NCBI GenBank assembly: GCA_035403355.1
Contig: DAONFA010000013.1
Span: 1 to 46,839 of the forward strand
DNA length: 46,839 nucleotides
Direction of reading: 5' to 3'
Origin: Candidatus Cloacimonas sp.
Lineage (GTDB): Bacteria > Cloacimonadota > Cloacimonadia > Cloacimonadales > Cloacimonadaceae
In this document: one piece after another, positions 27,992 through 37,195 of the stretch
How positions within the stretch are numbered: the stretch's first letter is position 1
Layout of the letters: every line of letters starts with the position of its first letter
The notes under the pieces: model-generated
The model's database searches: none
What the model was told of the DNA's origin: nothing
The model's input: the letters and a program-made list of their open reading frames with translations, nothing else
Program-made: the position numbers and the translations under genes

Positions 27992-28716
27992 ACATTATTG
28001 CCTTAATTCCAGCTCGTTATAATTCCACCCGTTTTCCCGGAAAACCTTTAGCATTGCTGAAAGGAAAACCGATTATTCAACAGGTTTATGAACGCGTGCA
28101 AAATTCCGGTTTGTTTTCCACTGTTTGTGTAGCAACCGATCATCTCTCTATTTTAGAAACAGTTAAGTCCTTTGGAGGAATATCTGTATTAACCAAAGAA
28201 AATCACCTTAGCGGTTCAGACCGGATTGCTGAAGCTTTACAATATTTTCCCCGGGCAGAATTAGTTATCAATGTTCAGGGCGATGAACCCCTTATTGATA
28301 AGGAAACATTACAACAGCTTATTTCTGCTTTTCAGGATAGCCGGGTGCAGATGGCAAGTTTAATGACCGTTATTGAAGACCGGGAAATGATATACAATCC
28401 AAACATTGTAAAAGTTGTAACTGATAAGCAAAATTATGCTTTGTATTTTTCCCGTTCGGTTATTCCTTTTAATCGGGACAATCAATTAGATGTTAAATAT
28501 TATCGTCACATCGGAGTTTATGCCTATTTACCGGAATGTTTGCAGCAATTTGTATCTTTGTCACCCTCAATCTTAGAGAGGATAGAAAAACTGGAACAGC
28601 TTAGAGCTCTGGAAAACGGGATTCCGATTAAAATGATTGAAACCGCCTATCAGGGCATCGGAATTGATACCCCGGCAGACCTGGAAATTACTGAAAAACT
28701 GATTTCTTCTCTCTAA
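27988..28716 (+). CDS. kdsB: CMP-KDO synthetase
   Basis: 3-deoxy-manno-octulosonate cytidylyltransferase, which activates KDO for the LPS inner core; an outer-membrane marker in line with lptB. The nucleotide-binding N terminus (IPARYNSTRFPGKPLA), NVQGDEPLI, and YRHIGVYAY motifs are clear; 242 residues is typical. The ATG overlaps the mnmG stop. Confidence 0.93.
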   Translation: MNIIALIPARYNSTRFPGKPLALLKGKPIIQQVYERVQNSGLFSTVCVATDHLSILETVKSFGGISVLTKENHLSGSDRIAEALQYFPRAELVINVQGDEPLIDKETLQQLISAFQDSRVQMASLMTVIEDREMIYNPNIVKVVTDKQNYALYFSRSVIPFNRDNQLDVKYYRHIGVYAYLPECLQQFVSLSPSILERIEKLEQLRALENGIPIKMIETAYQGIGIDTPADLEITEKLISSL

Positions 28717-28727
28717 AAGGGGATATT

Positions 28728-30191
28728 ATGAACAGATTTATCAGAAATTTACTTTGCCTTTTCTTTATAGCCATAACTGTTTTTGGTTATGCTGTTCCTG
28801 TAACTATCTTGCATACGAATGACACTCATAGTGCTTATCTACCTCAAAATTCAAGGTCTGGCAAAATTGGCGGTTATGCCGCTCTGGAATATTATTTGAA
28901 TGCAGAAAGAACAAAAGCAGACAGAGCGCTCTATTTGGACGCCGGAGATCAACAAACCGGCAGCATTTTTTCCTCCTTAGCTTACGCTGATGCCATTGGT
29001 GGAGCTGTTATAAAGGTTTTTAATTACCTTAATCTGGATGCCGCAACTTACGGCAATCACGAGTTTGATTATTCTTTAAGAAACACCATCAAACTCAGGG
29101 AACTGGCAAATTATCCTTTTATCACCTCTAATATTCTGGATGAAAAAAATCAGCCCTTCGGCAAGATGCCATATCAAATATTTTCTTTAGATTCCCTAAA
29201 AATTGGCATTATGGGTTTAACTTTAACCGAACTGCCGGAAAAAGTGAAAAGGGAAAATATTAGCAGTTTAACCATTTTGCCCTATAAAGAGGCAATAGAT
29301 AAGTATCTTGAAGAAGTAGATAAACAAAGTGATCTGATAATTCTGCTTACTCATAATGGCTTGGAAGCAGATTCCTTACTGGCAACCGTTTTGGATAACC
29401 GGATAGATTTAATTATTGGAGGTCATTCGCATACCGTTATTTCTGAGCCCTTTAAGGTGAATGGAATTTATATTGCCTCCGCTGGAAGTTATTTAAACTA
29501 TTTGGGAGCTATCAATATAGAGGTTCAAAACGACCGTATTTCTTCTTATAAGAGTAAACTAATTCCTCTAATTGCACCGGAAAATTTACCGCCAACCCCC
29601 TTAAACCAATTTGTAAAAACTATAGCAGACAGCTTGGAAAAAGAAACAGGAAAAGTTATTACCCAGATACCAGTGGACTGGATTCCGGATAAATTTAAAG
29701 AGACAGCCGTCTCCAAATGGGCTGCTGAAGCATTAAAACAGGAATATTATGAAACCTGTAAACCCGATTTGGCAATTATCAATAACGGGGGCATCAGAAA
29801 AGCTGTTCCCGCAGGACCTGTTACCCTGAAAGATATGTCCGAATTATTTCCTTTCAATAACTACATAGTTCTATTTTCCTGTTATGGAAGAGATTTATTG
29901 GCTATGGAAGCCCTGAATAAAGAAATCGCCAAAAATAAACCCTACGATATTGTGCAAACAAGCTCTACTCAATGGAAAAAGAAAAAACGGTTTTTTGGTT
30001 TGCTAAAGCCCAAAGAGGTTTATTATATTAATGGAAAACCGGTTGACCCGGATAAAATTTACCGGGTTGTAAGCATTGACTATATTTTGGGGCAGTGGGA
30101 TAAATACCTTAATTTTAAACCCTTTGAGGTGCAGGAAACGGGAGACCTTTTTCCCGAAGTGATGATTAGACAAATAAAAGAGCCCCATTGA
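28728..30191 (+). CDS. Secreted 5'-nucleotidase/UshA-like metallophosphoesterase
   Basis: 487 residues with a signal peptide (about 1-22). The calcineurin-like two-metal site is complete: HTNDTHSA (D32, H34), DAGDQQ (D74), YGNHEFD (N110, H111), LLTHNG and GGHSHT. The C-terminal half carries the 5'-nucleotidase substrate domain (NNGGIRKAVPAGPVT, FPFNNYIV). Likely acts in the periplasm on nucleotides or sugar-nucleotides; exact substrate not readable. A ribosome site AAAGGGG precedes the ATG. The 3' side runs into tandem GTTGACC hairpins that might act as terminators. Confidence 0.88.
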   Translation: MNRFIRNLLCLFFIAITVFGYAVPVTILHTNDTHSAYLPQNSRSGKIGGYAALEYYLNAERTKADRALYLDAGDQQTGSIFSSLAYADAIGGAVIKVFNYLNLDAATYGNHEFDYSLRNTIKLRELANYPFITSNILDEKNQPFGKMPYQIFSLDSLKIGIMGLTLTELPEKVKRENISSLTILPYKEAIDKYLEEVDKQSDLIILLTHNGLEADSLLATVLDNRIDLIIGGHSHTVISEPFKVNGIYIASAGSYLNYLGAINIEVQNDRISSYKSKLIPLIAPENLPPTPLNQFVKTIADSLEKETGKVITQIPVDWIPDKFKETAVSKWAAEALKQEYYETCKPDLAIINNGGIRKAVPAGPVTLKDMSELFPFNNYIVLFSCYGRDLLAMEALNKEIAKNKPYDIVQTSSTQWKKKKRFFGLLKPKEVYYINGKPVDPDKIYRVVSIDYILGQWDKYLNFKPFEVQETGDLFPEVMIRQIKEPH

Positions 30192-30202
30192 AAAAGGTTT
30201 AA

Positions 30203-30297
30203 TTCCGGAGGGTTGACCTCCCGGTCAACCACCTCTACGCTTTCTTTTTTTCCGGAGGGTTGACCTCCCGGTCAACCACCTCTACGCTTTCTTTCTT
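30203..30297. repeat. Two tandem 47-bp GTTGACC hairpin units
   Basis: The perfect palindrome GGTTGACC-TCCC-GGTCAACC occurs at 30211-30230 and 30258-30277, each with the same flanks (TTCCGGA before; ACCTCTACGCTTTCTTT after). The same unit recurs at 45.5-46.7 kb and, inverted, at 213-231. The downstream T-rich run could give terminator activity. Confidence 0.88.
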
Positions 30298-30440
30298 TAC
30301 CGAATGGCAAACGGCAACGAAACACCAGTGTTACCACTAAACGACGAGGACGCCGTTTTTCCGGAAAAAAAACCCCAAAGGGCAACACAAAAATAGCGAT
30401 GGGTGCGTAAGCCCCTCGTTAAATTCACGATTTCAACGGC
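30298..30440. repeat. Composite repeat modules following the GTTGACC units
   Basis: A module with AAACGACGAGGACGCCGTTT (30339-30358) followed by a GCGTAAGCCCCTCGT module (about 30395-30420). The same modules in the same order recur at 45985-46140, so this is one composite repeat about 190-230 bases long. Confidence 0.75.
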
Positions 30441-30598
30441 GGGAGGTTTTGACTTACAATTTTGCCAATGCCATCACAGAAACCACAACCCACAAATTGT
30501 AAACAATGGCAACCGCACTGCAACTGATTTCCTCATTTCAAAATTGTGAGTTAAAACAAGAACTCCGAACACTGGCAACCGAGTTACACCAACCCCTC

Positions 30599-31062
30599 AA
30601 TTTTTGTTTTAACTCTAAACCGAGCTTCAGCTTTGACAGTATCGGACAATGAATAAATTTCCTGTTACCTCTAAATCTCGTTGCAACCACAAAAAGGGTC
30701 GGTTTAGAGTCAAAACTCCACCACCGCAAAATTGTGAGTTAAAACAAAAGCAAGCCATTAGCAAACTGGATATCTCGTTCCCAAAGAAATCCCGGAATTC
30801 TTCCTATAACATTCCGATATGACTCCCGTATCGTTCCGGTATCGCGATATGGGAAAGATACGGGAATCTCATTCGCGGCATAGCAGAAACGAGAAGGAAT
30901 TGATAAACAAATATCTTGGGGATGAATGCTGCGGAAAGCAGTTGGTTTTGACTCTAAACCGATTCTTTTTGTGTTTGAAACTATCTGCAGAAGCAACAGG
31001 AAATTTATCCTTTGTCCGATACTGTCAAAGCTGAAGCTCGGTTTAGAGTTAAAACAAAAATT
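30599..31062. mobile_element. MITE-like element with 118-bp terminal inverted repeats
   Basis: Left arm 30599-30716 and right arm 30945-31062 are inverted copies of equal length; the outer 50 bases are identical. The 228-base interior has no gene. Part of it (30806-30872) plus the inner end of an arm recurs at 20-198. Short AATTGTGAGTTAAAAC sequences lie next to or inside it (30540, 30729, 31069). It has the shape of a non-autonomous transposable element, but no transposase or target duplication was established. 30441-30598 holds nothing else recognisable. Confidence 0.65.
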
Positions 31063-31095
31063 TAGGTGAAAATTGTAAGTTAAAACTTCGCTTCT

Positions 31096-31854
31096 TCATT
31101 CAGGCAATAACTCTACATTTAATATCCCGCTTTGTAACAAAGGCATCCTTGCAATAATCTGATTACTTTTAATAAACCAGGCACCTCCACAGTATCTTAT
31201 CTCCTCTTTTGCATTTTCCTCAATGCAATTGCATACAATAACTGGTTTACCAAGTTTTTGATATTCATTCAGATAGAAGGGAAATTCTTCTTCATCCCAA
31301 TTTTTCTGAAAGTCATTTATACAGGGAAAACTCCTTGCCATTATATGGAAATAAAAATCAGGATTTGCCCGGATAAGCTGATTAAGTATCTCCGGTTCAA
31401 ACAAATCCCCGCAGATTAAAATACCGATTTTTCCGTAAACAGTATCTGCAAATCCGGGTTTAACTCCGCAGGAATAATCGTTTGCAGTAACTTCAGAAGG
31501 CAGCCACCCCTTGGATATTCTCTGATAATGAACAGCAATATGCCCAAATTTATCAAAAAGCACAAAGCTGTCATAGATGCAGCATTTTTCTATTTCCAAA
31601 AAGCCAAAACCGATGCCTATTGAGTGTTGCTTCGCTTTTTGCTGTAAGGATTTTATTTCCGGAGAATTTATTGCAAGGCAATTTTGACTGTCCTGGGAGT
31701 ATATACCTGTTATGTTCAAACCCCCTAAACTGGCTTCAGGAAAAATAATCAGGTCGTTTTTTTGGGCGCTTGCTATGTTTATATACTTATGCATTTCAGC
31801 AAGTGCCTGGTCAATATTTTCAATGACCGGAAAGATACAAGCGGATATTTTCAT
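31096..31854 (-). CDS. Carbon-nitrogen hydrolase (nitrilase superfamily)
   Basis: 252 residues with the catalytic triad of the superfamily: Glu40 (FPEAS), Lys115 (QRISKGWL) and Cys148 (ILICGDLFEP). Hydrolyses a C-N bond of an amide or nitrile; the branch (amidase, carbamoylase, or omega-amidase) cannot be told. Last gene of the long mre operon; its ATG overlaps the dtd stop by four bases. Confidence 0.85.
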   Translation of the reverse strand: MKISACIFPVIENIDQALAEMHKYINIASAQKNDLIIFPEASLGGLNITGIYSQDSQNCLAINSPEIKSLQQKAKQHSIGIGFGFLEIEKCCIYDSFVLFDKFGHIAVHYQRISKGWLPSEVTANDYSCGVKPGFADTVYGKIGILICGDLFEPEILNQLIRANPDFYFHIMARSFPCINDFQKNWDEEEFPFYLNEYQKLGKPVIVCNCIEENAKEEIRYCGGAWFIKSNQIIARMPLLQSGILNVELLPE

Positions 31855-32288
31855 AATTCCAGGTTGATGGTAACAGGACCTTCATTTACCAGTTCTATTT
31901 GCATATTGGCAGCAAAGATACCTGTTTGGACAGTTATCTTTTCCTTTTTCAGCAATTGAAGGAATTCCTCATAGAGCTCTTTTGCTTTCTCCGGAGGGGC
32001 AGATTGGGTAAAATCAGGTCTGCGTCCCCTTTTACAATTGGCATAGAGGGTAAATTGAGAAATAACCAAAACCGAGCCCTGAATATCTTTAACGCTGTTA
32101 TTCATTTTACCGTTTTCATCATTAAAAATACGCAGTTCCAAACATTTCCGCACTGCATAATGCAAAATTTCAAAGGTATCGGAAGCAGCAAAGCCGACAA
32201 AAATTAAAAGACCGTTCTCTATTTTGCCGACAATTTCATTATCTACACGGCAAATTGCTTTGCTAACTCTTTGCAGGGTAATACGCAT
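31851..32288 (-). CDS. dtd: D-aminoacyl-tRNA deacylase
   Basis: Removes D-amino acids (and glycine from mischarged tRNA-Ala) from tRNA. 145 residues with the family motifs GSVLVISQFTLYA and NEGPVTINLEL (the Gly-cisPro-like NxGPVT), and an N terminus MRITLQRV as usual. Shares one base with the lipoprotein gene stop and overlaps the nitrilase gene by four bases, so translation is coupled. Confidence 0.94.
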   Translation of the reverse strand: MRITLQRVSKAICRVDNEIVGKIENGLLIFVGFAASDTFEILHYAVRKCLELRIFNDENGKMNNSVKDIQGSVLVISQFTLYANCKRGRRPDFTQSAPPEKAKELYEEFLQLLKKEKITVQTGIFAANMQIELVNEGPVTINLEL

Positions 32289-32896
32289 CAGTCAATCTTA
32301 AAACCGTGCACTTCAAAGCAGCCGGTATCGTCTATCCAAATAGACCCTTCTTTAAAAGGAGGAATATAAATTCCGAGGCGTCCAAAGCGAGCACCTGGTT
32401 TAATAAAACCGGCACTGATAGTAGCGCGTTCCCAGTCCTCATTTAATTTGGCTTTTACTTTAAAACGATTAACGATTTTGCCGTTTTCTTTAAAAACAAT
32501 AAAGCGTAATTGCGGTCGTGGCGGATTAGGGGAATTCGTTTTGAAATAACATCTTAAGTAATAACCACCATAGCGACGGACATTAAATGGAGAGCTCAAA
32601 ATTAAAACTGCTTTATCGGAAGCATCAATCCGAAGCGAGGTTTTCCCTTCCAAAGCTACATCCGGATCAATAATAACCGGGCTTTCAGTAATACTTTGAG
32701 GGCTTATCATTAACATCCAACCCTTCAATGCCTCTTCGGCAATTGTGGAAAAGGGACTGAAACTGTTATTCTGAATCAGGTTGGGGCTATCTTTCACATC
32801 CCGTTCTGTGAAACTAAGCGTAGTAACCGTTGCACAGGAACCGATGAAAATTAACAACAGGACCAGTAAACAAGGACCACCTAAGCGTTTAATCAT
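32288..32896 (-). CDS. Putative lipoprotein with beta-sandwich (CBM-like) domain
   Basis: 202 residues. A signal sequence ends in FIGSC, a lipobox-like site with the cysteine at about residue 21, so it is probably lipid-anchored. The rest (LQNNSF-like start NLIQNNSFSPF, then SLRIDAS, YYLRCYFKT, GSIWIDDTGCFEV) is the pattern of carbohydrate-binding-module-like jelly-rolls. Function unknown. It overlaps rodA by four bases, so it is embedded in the cell-shape operon and might act at the envelope. Confidence 0.7.
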   Translation of the reverse strand: MIKRLGGPCLLVLLLIFIGSCATVTTLSFTERDVKDSPNLIQNNSFSPFSTIAEEALKGWMLMISPQSITESPVIIDPDVALEGKTSLRIDASDKAVLILSSPFNVRRYGGYYLRCYFKTNSPNPPRPQLRFIVFKENGKIVNRFKVKAKLNEDWERATISAGFIKPGARFGRLGIYIPPFKEGSIWIDDTGCFEVHGFKID

Positions 32897-34113
32897 TTAA
32901 TAAAACCTCTTTCATTCAAATATTTAAGCACAACTCCCACGGCGATGGAATTTATCAATAAATTGGAGCCACCATAACTGATAAACGGCAACGGAATTCC
33001 CGTGGCTGGAACTAAACCGATATTCATTCCAATATTAATGAAGGTCTGAAACATAAGATAAGCCAAAATGCCTGCCGTGGCAACTTTTCTTTCGCGCACC
33101 TTTAATTCCCCTATATTATGGATTAGACGCAAGAAAAATGCTATAAACAACAATAACAAAAACATACAACCGACAAAACCGAATTCTTCTCCTAACACCG
33201 AAAAAATAAAATCGGTGCGGTGCTCCGGTAAAAAATTCATATTCTTTTGCGTTCCTTTCAGCCAACCCTTGCCAAAAACGGAGCCACTGCCTATCGCTAT
33301 TTTTGCCTGAATAATTTGATAACCGGCTCCTAAGGGATCCCGCGTAGGATCCATAAAAGTTAAAATCCTATTCTGCTGATAGTCCTTCAGCCCCATCCAA
33401 AAAACAGGTGTGATTAATGCTATAAAAACATTGATGATGCCGGAAACAGTGATTGCTACCCAGGAAAGATGAGCTTTCAACAATAAAATAACCAAAATCA
33501 ATATCCAAATTGGAATAGCAGGAAACCAGACAGAACTTATTATACTTACGATAGGACTGATGCACAGTAAAATATAAAACAAGGGAACTTCTGCAGCTAT
33601 CAACATTGCAATCAGCGCTGCCCAAAAAACAAGGGTAGTGCCAAAATCAGGTTCCAGCATAATTAACAGCACCGGCAAAAGAGTTAATAAAAAACCATAG
33701 AGTATTTGCCGATATTCATTCAAATTCTCTTTGGAAATTATTCTGGCGACCATTAAAATAGTTAGCAGCTTAGCGCTTTCCGAGGGCTGATAATTGATGC
33801 CTCCTAAAGGAAACCATCGGTGAGCTCCGTTCACTGCAGGGGTAAAAAACACTAAGCTTAATGCCAGGATATTAAGAATATACAGCGGAACAACAAGCAA
33901 ATCAAAAACAGGCATAGGAAGGCGTAACAGCAATGCAATTACTCCCAAAGCCAGGAAAGCAAAAAGGATTTGTTTCCACCAGCTGTTTTGCAGATGTATC
34001 TGCTTGCCGATAACGGTTGTAGAAGCACTGAAAATTACTATGCAACCAACAATAATCAGTAGCAGAAAAAGGGCAAAGAGCACAAAATCAAACTTCTTCC
34101 GGTTAATGAACAT
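32893..34113 (-). CDS. rodA: Rod-shape peptidoglycan polymerase RodA
   Basis: SEDS-family glycosyltransferase that polymerises lipid II with PBP2 in the elongasome. Multiple membrane helices and SEDS signatures are visible (GAHRWFPLGGINYQPSE, EHRTDFIFSVLGEEFGFVG, GIPLPFISYGGSNL). I chose the ATG at 34113 (406 residues, MFINRKKFDF), preceded by GGAAGAG and inside the mrdA 3' end, rather than an upstream start at 34212 that adds 33 basic residues. Confidence 0.93.
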   Translation of the reverse strand: MFINRKKFDFVLFALFLLLIIVGCIVIFSASTTVIGKQIHLQNSWWKQILFAFLALGVIALLLRLPMPVFDLLVVPLYILNILALSLVFFTPAVNGAHRWFPLGGINYQPSESAKLLTILMVARIISKENLNEYRQILYGFLLTLLPVLLIMLEPDFGTTLVFWAALIAMLIAAEVPLFYILLCISPIVSIISSVWFPAIPIWILILVILLLKAHLSWVAITVSGIINVFIALITPVFWMGLKDYQQNRILTFMDPTRDPLGAGYQIIQAKIAIGSGSVFGKGWLKGTQKNMNFLPEHRTDFIFSVLGEEFGFVGCMFLLLLFIAFFLRLIHNIGELKVRERKVATAGILAYLMFQTFINIGMNIGLVPATGIPLPFISYGGSNLLINSIAVGVVLKYLNERGFIK

Positions 34114-36016
34114 TGTTCTCTTCCATAGCTTGGTTTGCGGAAGGGTCAATTTCAGTTTCGGCAGGGGAAATATCCTCTTCCTTAGTGTCCTGTTCCGGTT
34201 CTTCCGTTTCAATTCCTTCGGCAGTTTTAAATTGAGGAGGTAAGGGTGTTACCTGCTTGATAGTTTCCAGATTGCCCAGATAATAGTTAAATATTTTTGC
34301 CGTTAAAGGAGCTGCCATTGCTCCACCCCCGCCTGCATTTTCCAAAAAAACCGTAACTGCTATTTCCGGTTTATCCTTCACCAAATATCCGCAAAACCAG
34401 GCATGGGTTTTTCTGCCCATCACATTTTCTGCGGAGCCGGTTTTTCCGTAAATCGTGGCTCCGTTAATTTTCGCATTAGCTCCTGTTCCGCCAGGGGCAT
34501 TAACTACAGACCATAAACCCTGTTGAATCGTTTTCAGGGTTTGCATTTGCATCGGTAATCTTTTTTTAACTAAAGGCATAACCTGTTCCCGGGTAAGACG
34601 CCCTCTACCTGCAGTTTGTTTTAATAAATGCGGTTGAATCCATAAACCGTTATTGGCAATTGCAGCATAGAAAGCATTAATCTGCAGGGGAGTTGTTAAA
34701 ACTTCACCCTGACCAATTGCCAGGTTAACTTTATGCCCTATAACACCTTCCTGCTTGCCAAAGGTCTTTTTATACCAACTCGTAGTAGGGAAAAAACCCT
34801 GCCTTTCATTGGGCAAATCAATCCCTGTTCTTCCATACAAATGTGATTCGCCTACATAGTTATGAAAATCTTCCATATTTATCTTCAGGGAAAGGTCATA
34901 AAAATAGGTATCACAGGAAAGCCGTAAAGCGTCAATAACATTATTGCTACCGTGCCCTCCACTATACCAGCAACGGAAAAAACGATTGCCAACCTTTAAT
35001 CCTCCGGAACAAAAAGCCAAACGCGTTTCCGGAGTAACCAAACCCCTGTCCAAACCGATTCCTGCGGTTACAGGTTTAAAGACAGAACCTGGAGGATAGG
35101 TGCCGTAAATAATCCTATCCATCATTGGCTTTTCTTCCCGATTCAAATATTCCCAGGTTTCGGGCGAGATTTTTTGCATAAAGAGGTTGGGATCGTAATC
35201 CGGCTTGCTTACATAGGCAAGAATGCCGCCACTACGCACATCGCTAACAACAATTGCTCCCTTCATCCCTTCCGGAAAAATGCCGGAAACAAATTCCTGC
35301 AAATCGTTATCTATAGTTAAAATAAGGGAAAGTCCGTTTAAGGGTTCAATATTTCCCCCTTCTTCAAAGAGCTGCAAACTCCTGCCTTTAACATCTACCT
35401 GCACAATTTCCCTGCCGTCTTTTCCTCTTAAAAGAACTTCATAATAGCGTTCCAGACCCGTTTTCCCGATATAGCTATTGAGGGAATAATCCTCTTTTTG
35501 ATAAAGCCCATATTCCTTCTCGTTAATCCTTCCCACATAACCGGTAAAATGATTAGGATATAGATAATTGCGAGTAGAACCAATGCGGAAGGAAAGCTCC
35601 GGAAAGTAATTCAGTTCTTCACTTAAAGTAAGCACCGTCTCGTAAGGAATATTATCTGCCAGCAATATTTCTTCGTAGGTTTTAAACCGCTGCTTGATAA
35701 CGAGTTCTTTCAAGTCCTTGTCCGCGATGCCGAAATTGCGTTGCAGGAATTGGCTTAAGGCATTTAAATCCTTTATTTTTCCGCTTGTTAAATAGAGATT
35801 TTGGGAGGGCACATTTTGCACTATAGGTCTGTATTTATGGTCGTAAATTTCTCCTCTGGTAGCTGTTATTCTCCTAATCCTGATAAAGTTGCTTTCGGCA
35901 ATGCGTTGATATTTTGCTCCTTCCACAACCTGCAAGCGGAAAAGAGACCCTGCCAAAAAAAGAAAGAGGATTGCCAGAACAAGAGAAAAGGTAATGTTCG
36001 TTTGGTTTTTAATCAT
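34103..36016 (-). CDS. mrdA: Penicillin-binding protein 2
   Basis: Transpeptidase that cross-links peptidoglycan made by RodA. One N-terminal membrane helix (about 10-30), a dimerisation/pedestal domain, then the transpeptidase domain with S311-V-F-K314, S367-C-D369 and KTG at 525-527. 637 residues. The C-terminal tail (about 605-637) is acidic and low-complexity. Overlaps mreD upstream (8 bases) and rodA downstream (11 bases). Confidence 0.94.
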   Translation of the reverse strand: MIKNQTNITFSLVLAILFLFLAGSLFRLQVVEGAKYQRIAESNFIRIRRITATRGEIYDHKYRPIVQNVPSQNLYLTSGKIKDLNALSQFLQRNFGIADKDLKELVIKQRFKTYEEILLADNIPYETVLTLSEELNYFPELSFRIGSTRNYLYPNHFTGYVGRINEKEYGLYQKEDYSLNSYIGKTGLERYYEVLLRGKDGREIVQVDVKGRSLQLFEEGGNIEPLNGLSLILTIDNDLQEFVSGIFPEGMKGAIVVSDVRSGGILAYVSKPDYDPNLFMQKISPETWEYLNREEKPMMDRIIYGTYPPGSVFKPVTAGIGLDRGLVTPETRLAFCSGGLKVGNRFFRCWYSGGHGSNNVIDALRLSCDTYFYDLSLKINMEDFHNYVGESHLYGRTGIDLPNERQGFFPTTSWYKKTFGKQEGVIGHKVNLAIGQGEVLTTPLQINAFYAAIANNGLWIQPHLLKQTAGRGRLTREQVMPLVKKRLPMQMQTLKTIQQGLWSVVNAPGGTGANAKINGATIYGKTGSAENVMGRKTHAWFCGYLVKDKPEIAVTVFLENAGGGGAMAAPLTAKIFNYYLGNLETIKQVTPLPPQFKTAEGIETEEPEQDTKEEDISPAETEIDPSANQAMEENNVH

Positions 36017-36503
36017 TGCTAATGCTTAACCGGACTTTGCTTAAAAGTTGCAAACCCCAAAAAACAACTATGGACAGCAGAACATTATAGCCAAATCCAA
36101 ACAGCGATTTTGCTAAGAGCGGACTGGCAAAACTGAAAGTTACTCCGTAAACAAGCAATTGAATGATAGAAAACAGCAAATTGATAATTGCAATTGTAAG
36201 CATTTTGGCTACAACGCTTTCTACTTCAAAGGGCTTGCGAAATTCGTTAATCGCTAATGCCAGCAAACAAAACACAAAAGCATAAAAGCCAAAAGTCATC
36301 GGATTAACCGTATCCAACATCAGTCCTATTAAAAAAACCAAAACTAAAGCCAGGTCTCGGGGACGAGTCCACACGATATAAATCAGCCAGGGAATAAGAA
36401 TATTGGGAATAACGCTCCAGATTGCTAAAGCAGGCATCACCAGAATTTGGAGATATAAAAACAACAAACCCAGAATAAAACTCCAAATTCCTTTCCCAAT
36501 CAT
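36009..36503 (-). CDS. mreD: Rod-shape determining membrane protein MreD
   Basis: 164 residues, about five membrane helices and little else; the GLMLDTVNPMTFGFYAF segment matches the MreD pattern (L-x-D-x3-P-x-G). Assigned mainly by position between mreC and mrdA and by hydrophobicity. Its ATG shares its A with the stop of the CofE-like gene. Confidence 0.85.
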   Translation of the reverse strand: MIGKGIWSFILGLLFLYLQILVMPALAIWSVIPNILIPWLIYIVWTRPRDLALVLVFLIGLMLDTVNPMTFGFYAFVFCLLALAINEFRKPFEVESVVAKMLTIAIINLLFSIIQLLVYGVTFSFASPLLAKSLFGFGYNVLLSIVVFWGLQLLSKVRLSISND

Positions 36504-37195
36504 CAGTCAGTCACTCTCCGCACAATGCAAAAAGGGGTAAGCTCGTCTCCCTGACCCTGAGGATTATCTTTCATCACCGTTTCTATAAAGTGTTTGCTGA
36601 CCCCCGGGCTTCCTCCAATCATCCAACAACCACCAATATCATTAATATCCATCACGGCAAATTCATAACCAAAGCGGGAATGCAATTCTGCACATACTTT
36701 CTCGGGATACAGCGGACCTTTGATAACTGTATCGGTATATGGAGGCACGGGAGAAGTAGTTGCAGCATCAATTAACGCTGCCTGCATTCCTGCCACTTTA
36801 TAAAAGGCACCCTTCCGCTTAAGAAGTTTACCTACTGCACCAATAAAAGCGGCAAACAGAATGCGCGGCACTCCTGTTTCTTCAATGGCACATTGCATAC
36901 TTGTTGGAGCTCCTAAACCAATGCCATAAGGGACTTTGGCTACAAAATGACTAAGCAGTTTTGCCAGCGGCGTCACCTTAATTTCCGTAACGGGAATGGC
37001 ACGACCCTGAGTAATAGCCAAAGGGCTTTCGCTGATAGTTAAAATATCTCCCGGTTGCATCAAAGGCAAAGCATAATTGCTAATAACTACGCCAATGTCA
37101 TCCTGCGGGGTTAGAATTCCGGTTTTAACAGGAATGCGTTCAAATTTTACACCCCCGACTGTAATAATTGGTTCCGTCTGTTTACTGTGACTCAT
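36503..37195 (-). CDS. CofE-like (F420-0:glutamate ligase family) protein in the mre operon
   Basis: 230 residues similar in pattern to the F420-0:gamma-glutamyl ligase domain (CofE): an N-terminal VKTGILTPQDDI segment, PGDILTISESPLAI, and DINDIGG near the C terminus. CofE adds glutamate by an amide bond using GTP, but no other F420 gene is in the window. It overlaps mreC by 14 bases and shares a base with mreD, so it is co-translated with the elongasome genes. An amide-bond ligase acting on an envelope precursor is a guess; the family assignment is firmer than any function. Confidence 0.75.
   Translation of the reverse strand: MSHSKQTEPIITVGGVKFERIPVKTGILTPQDDIGVVISNYALPLMQPGDILTISESPLAITQGRAIPVTEIKVTPLAKLLSHFVAKVPYGIGLGAPTSMQCAIEETGVPRILFAAFIGAVGKLLKRKGAFYKVAGMQAALIDAATTSPVPPYTDTVIKGPLYPEKVCAELHSRFGYEFAVMDINDIGGCWMIGGSPGVSKHFIETVMKDNPQGQGDELTPFCIVRRVTD

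Noticed and set aside
36503..37195. Claim of F420 biosynthesis from the CofE-like gene
   Set aside because: No other F420 gene is seen and the context is cell-wall elongation.
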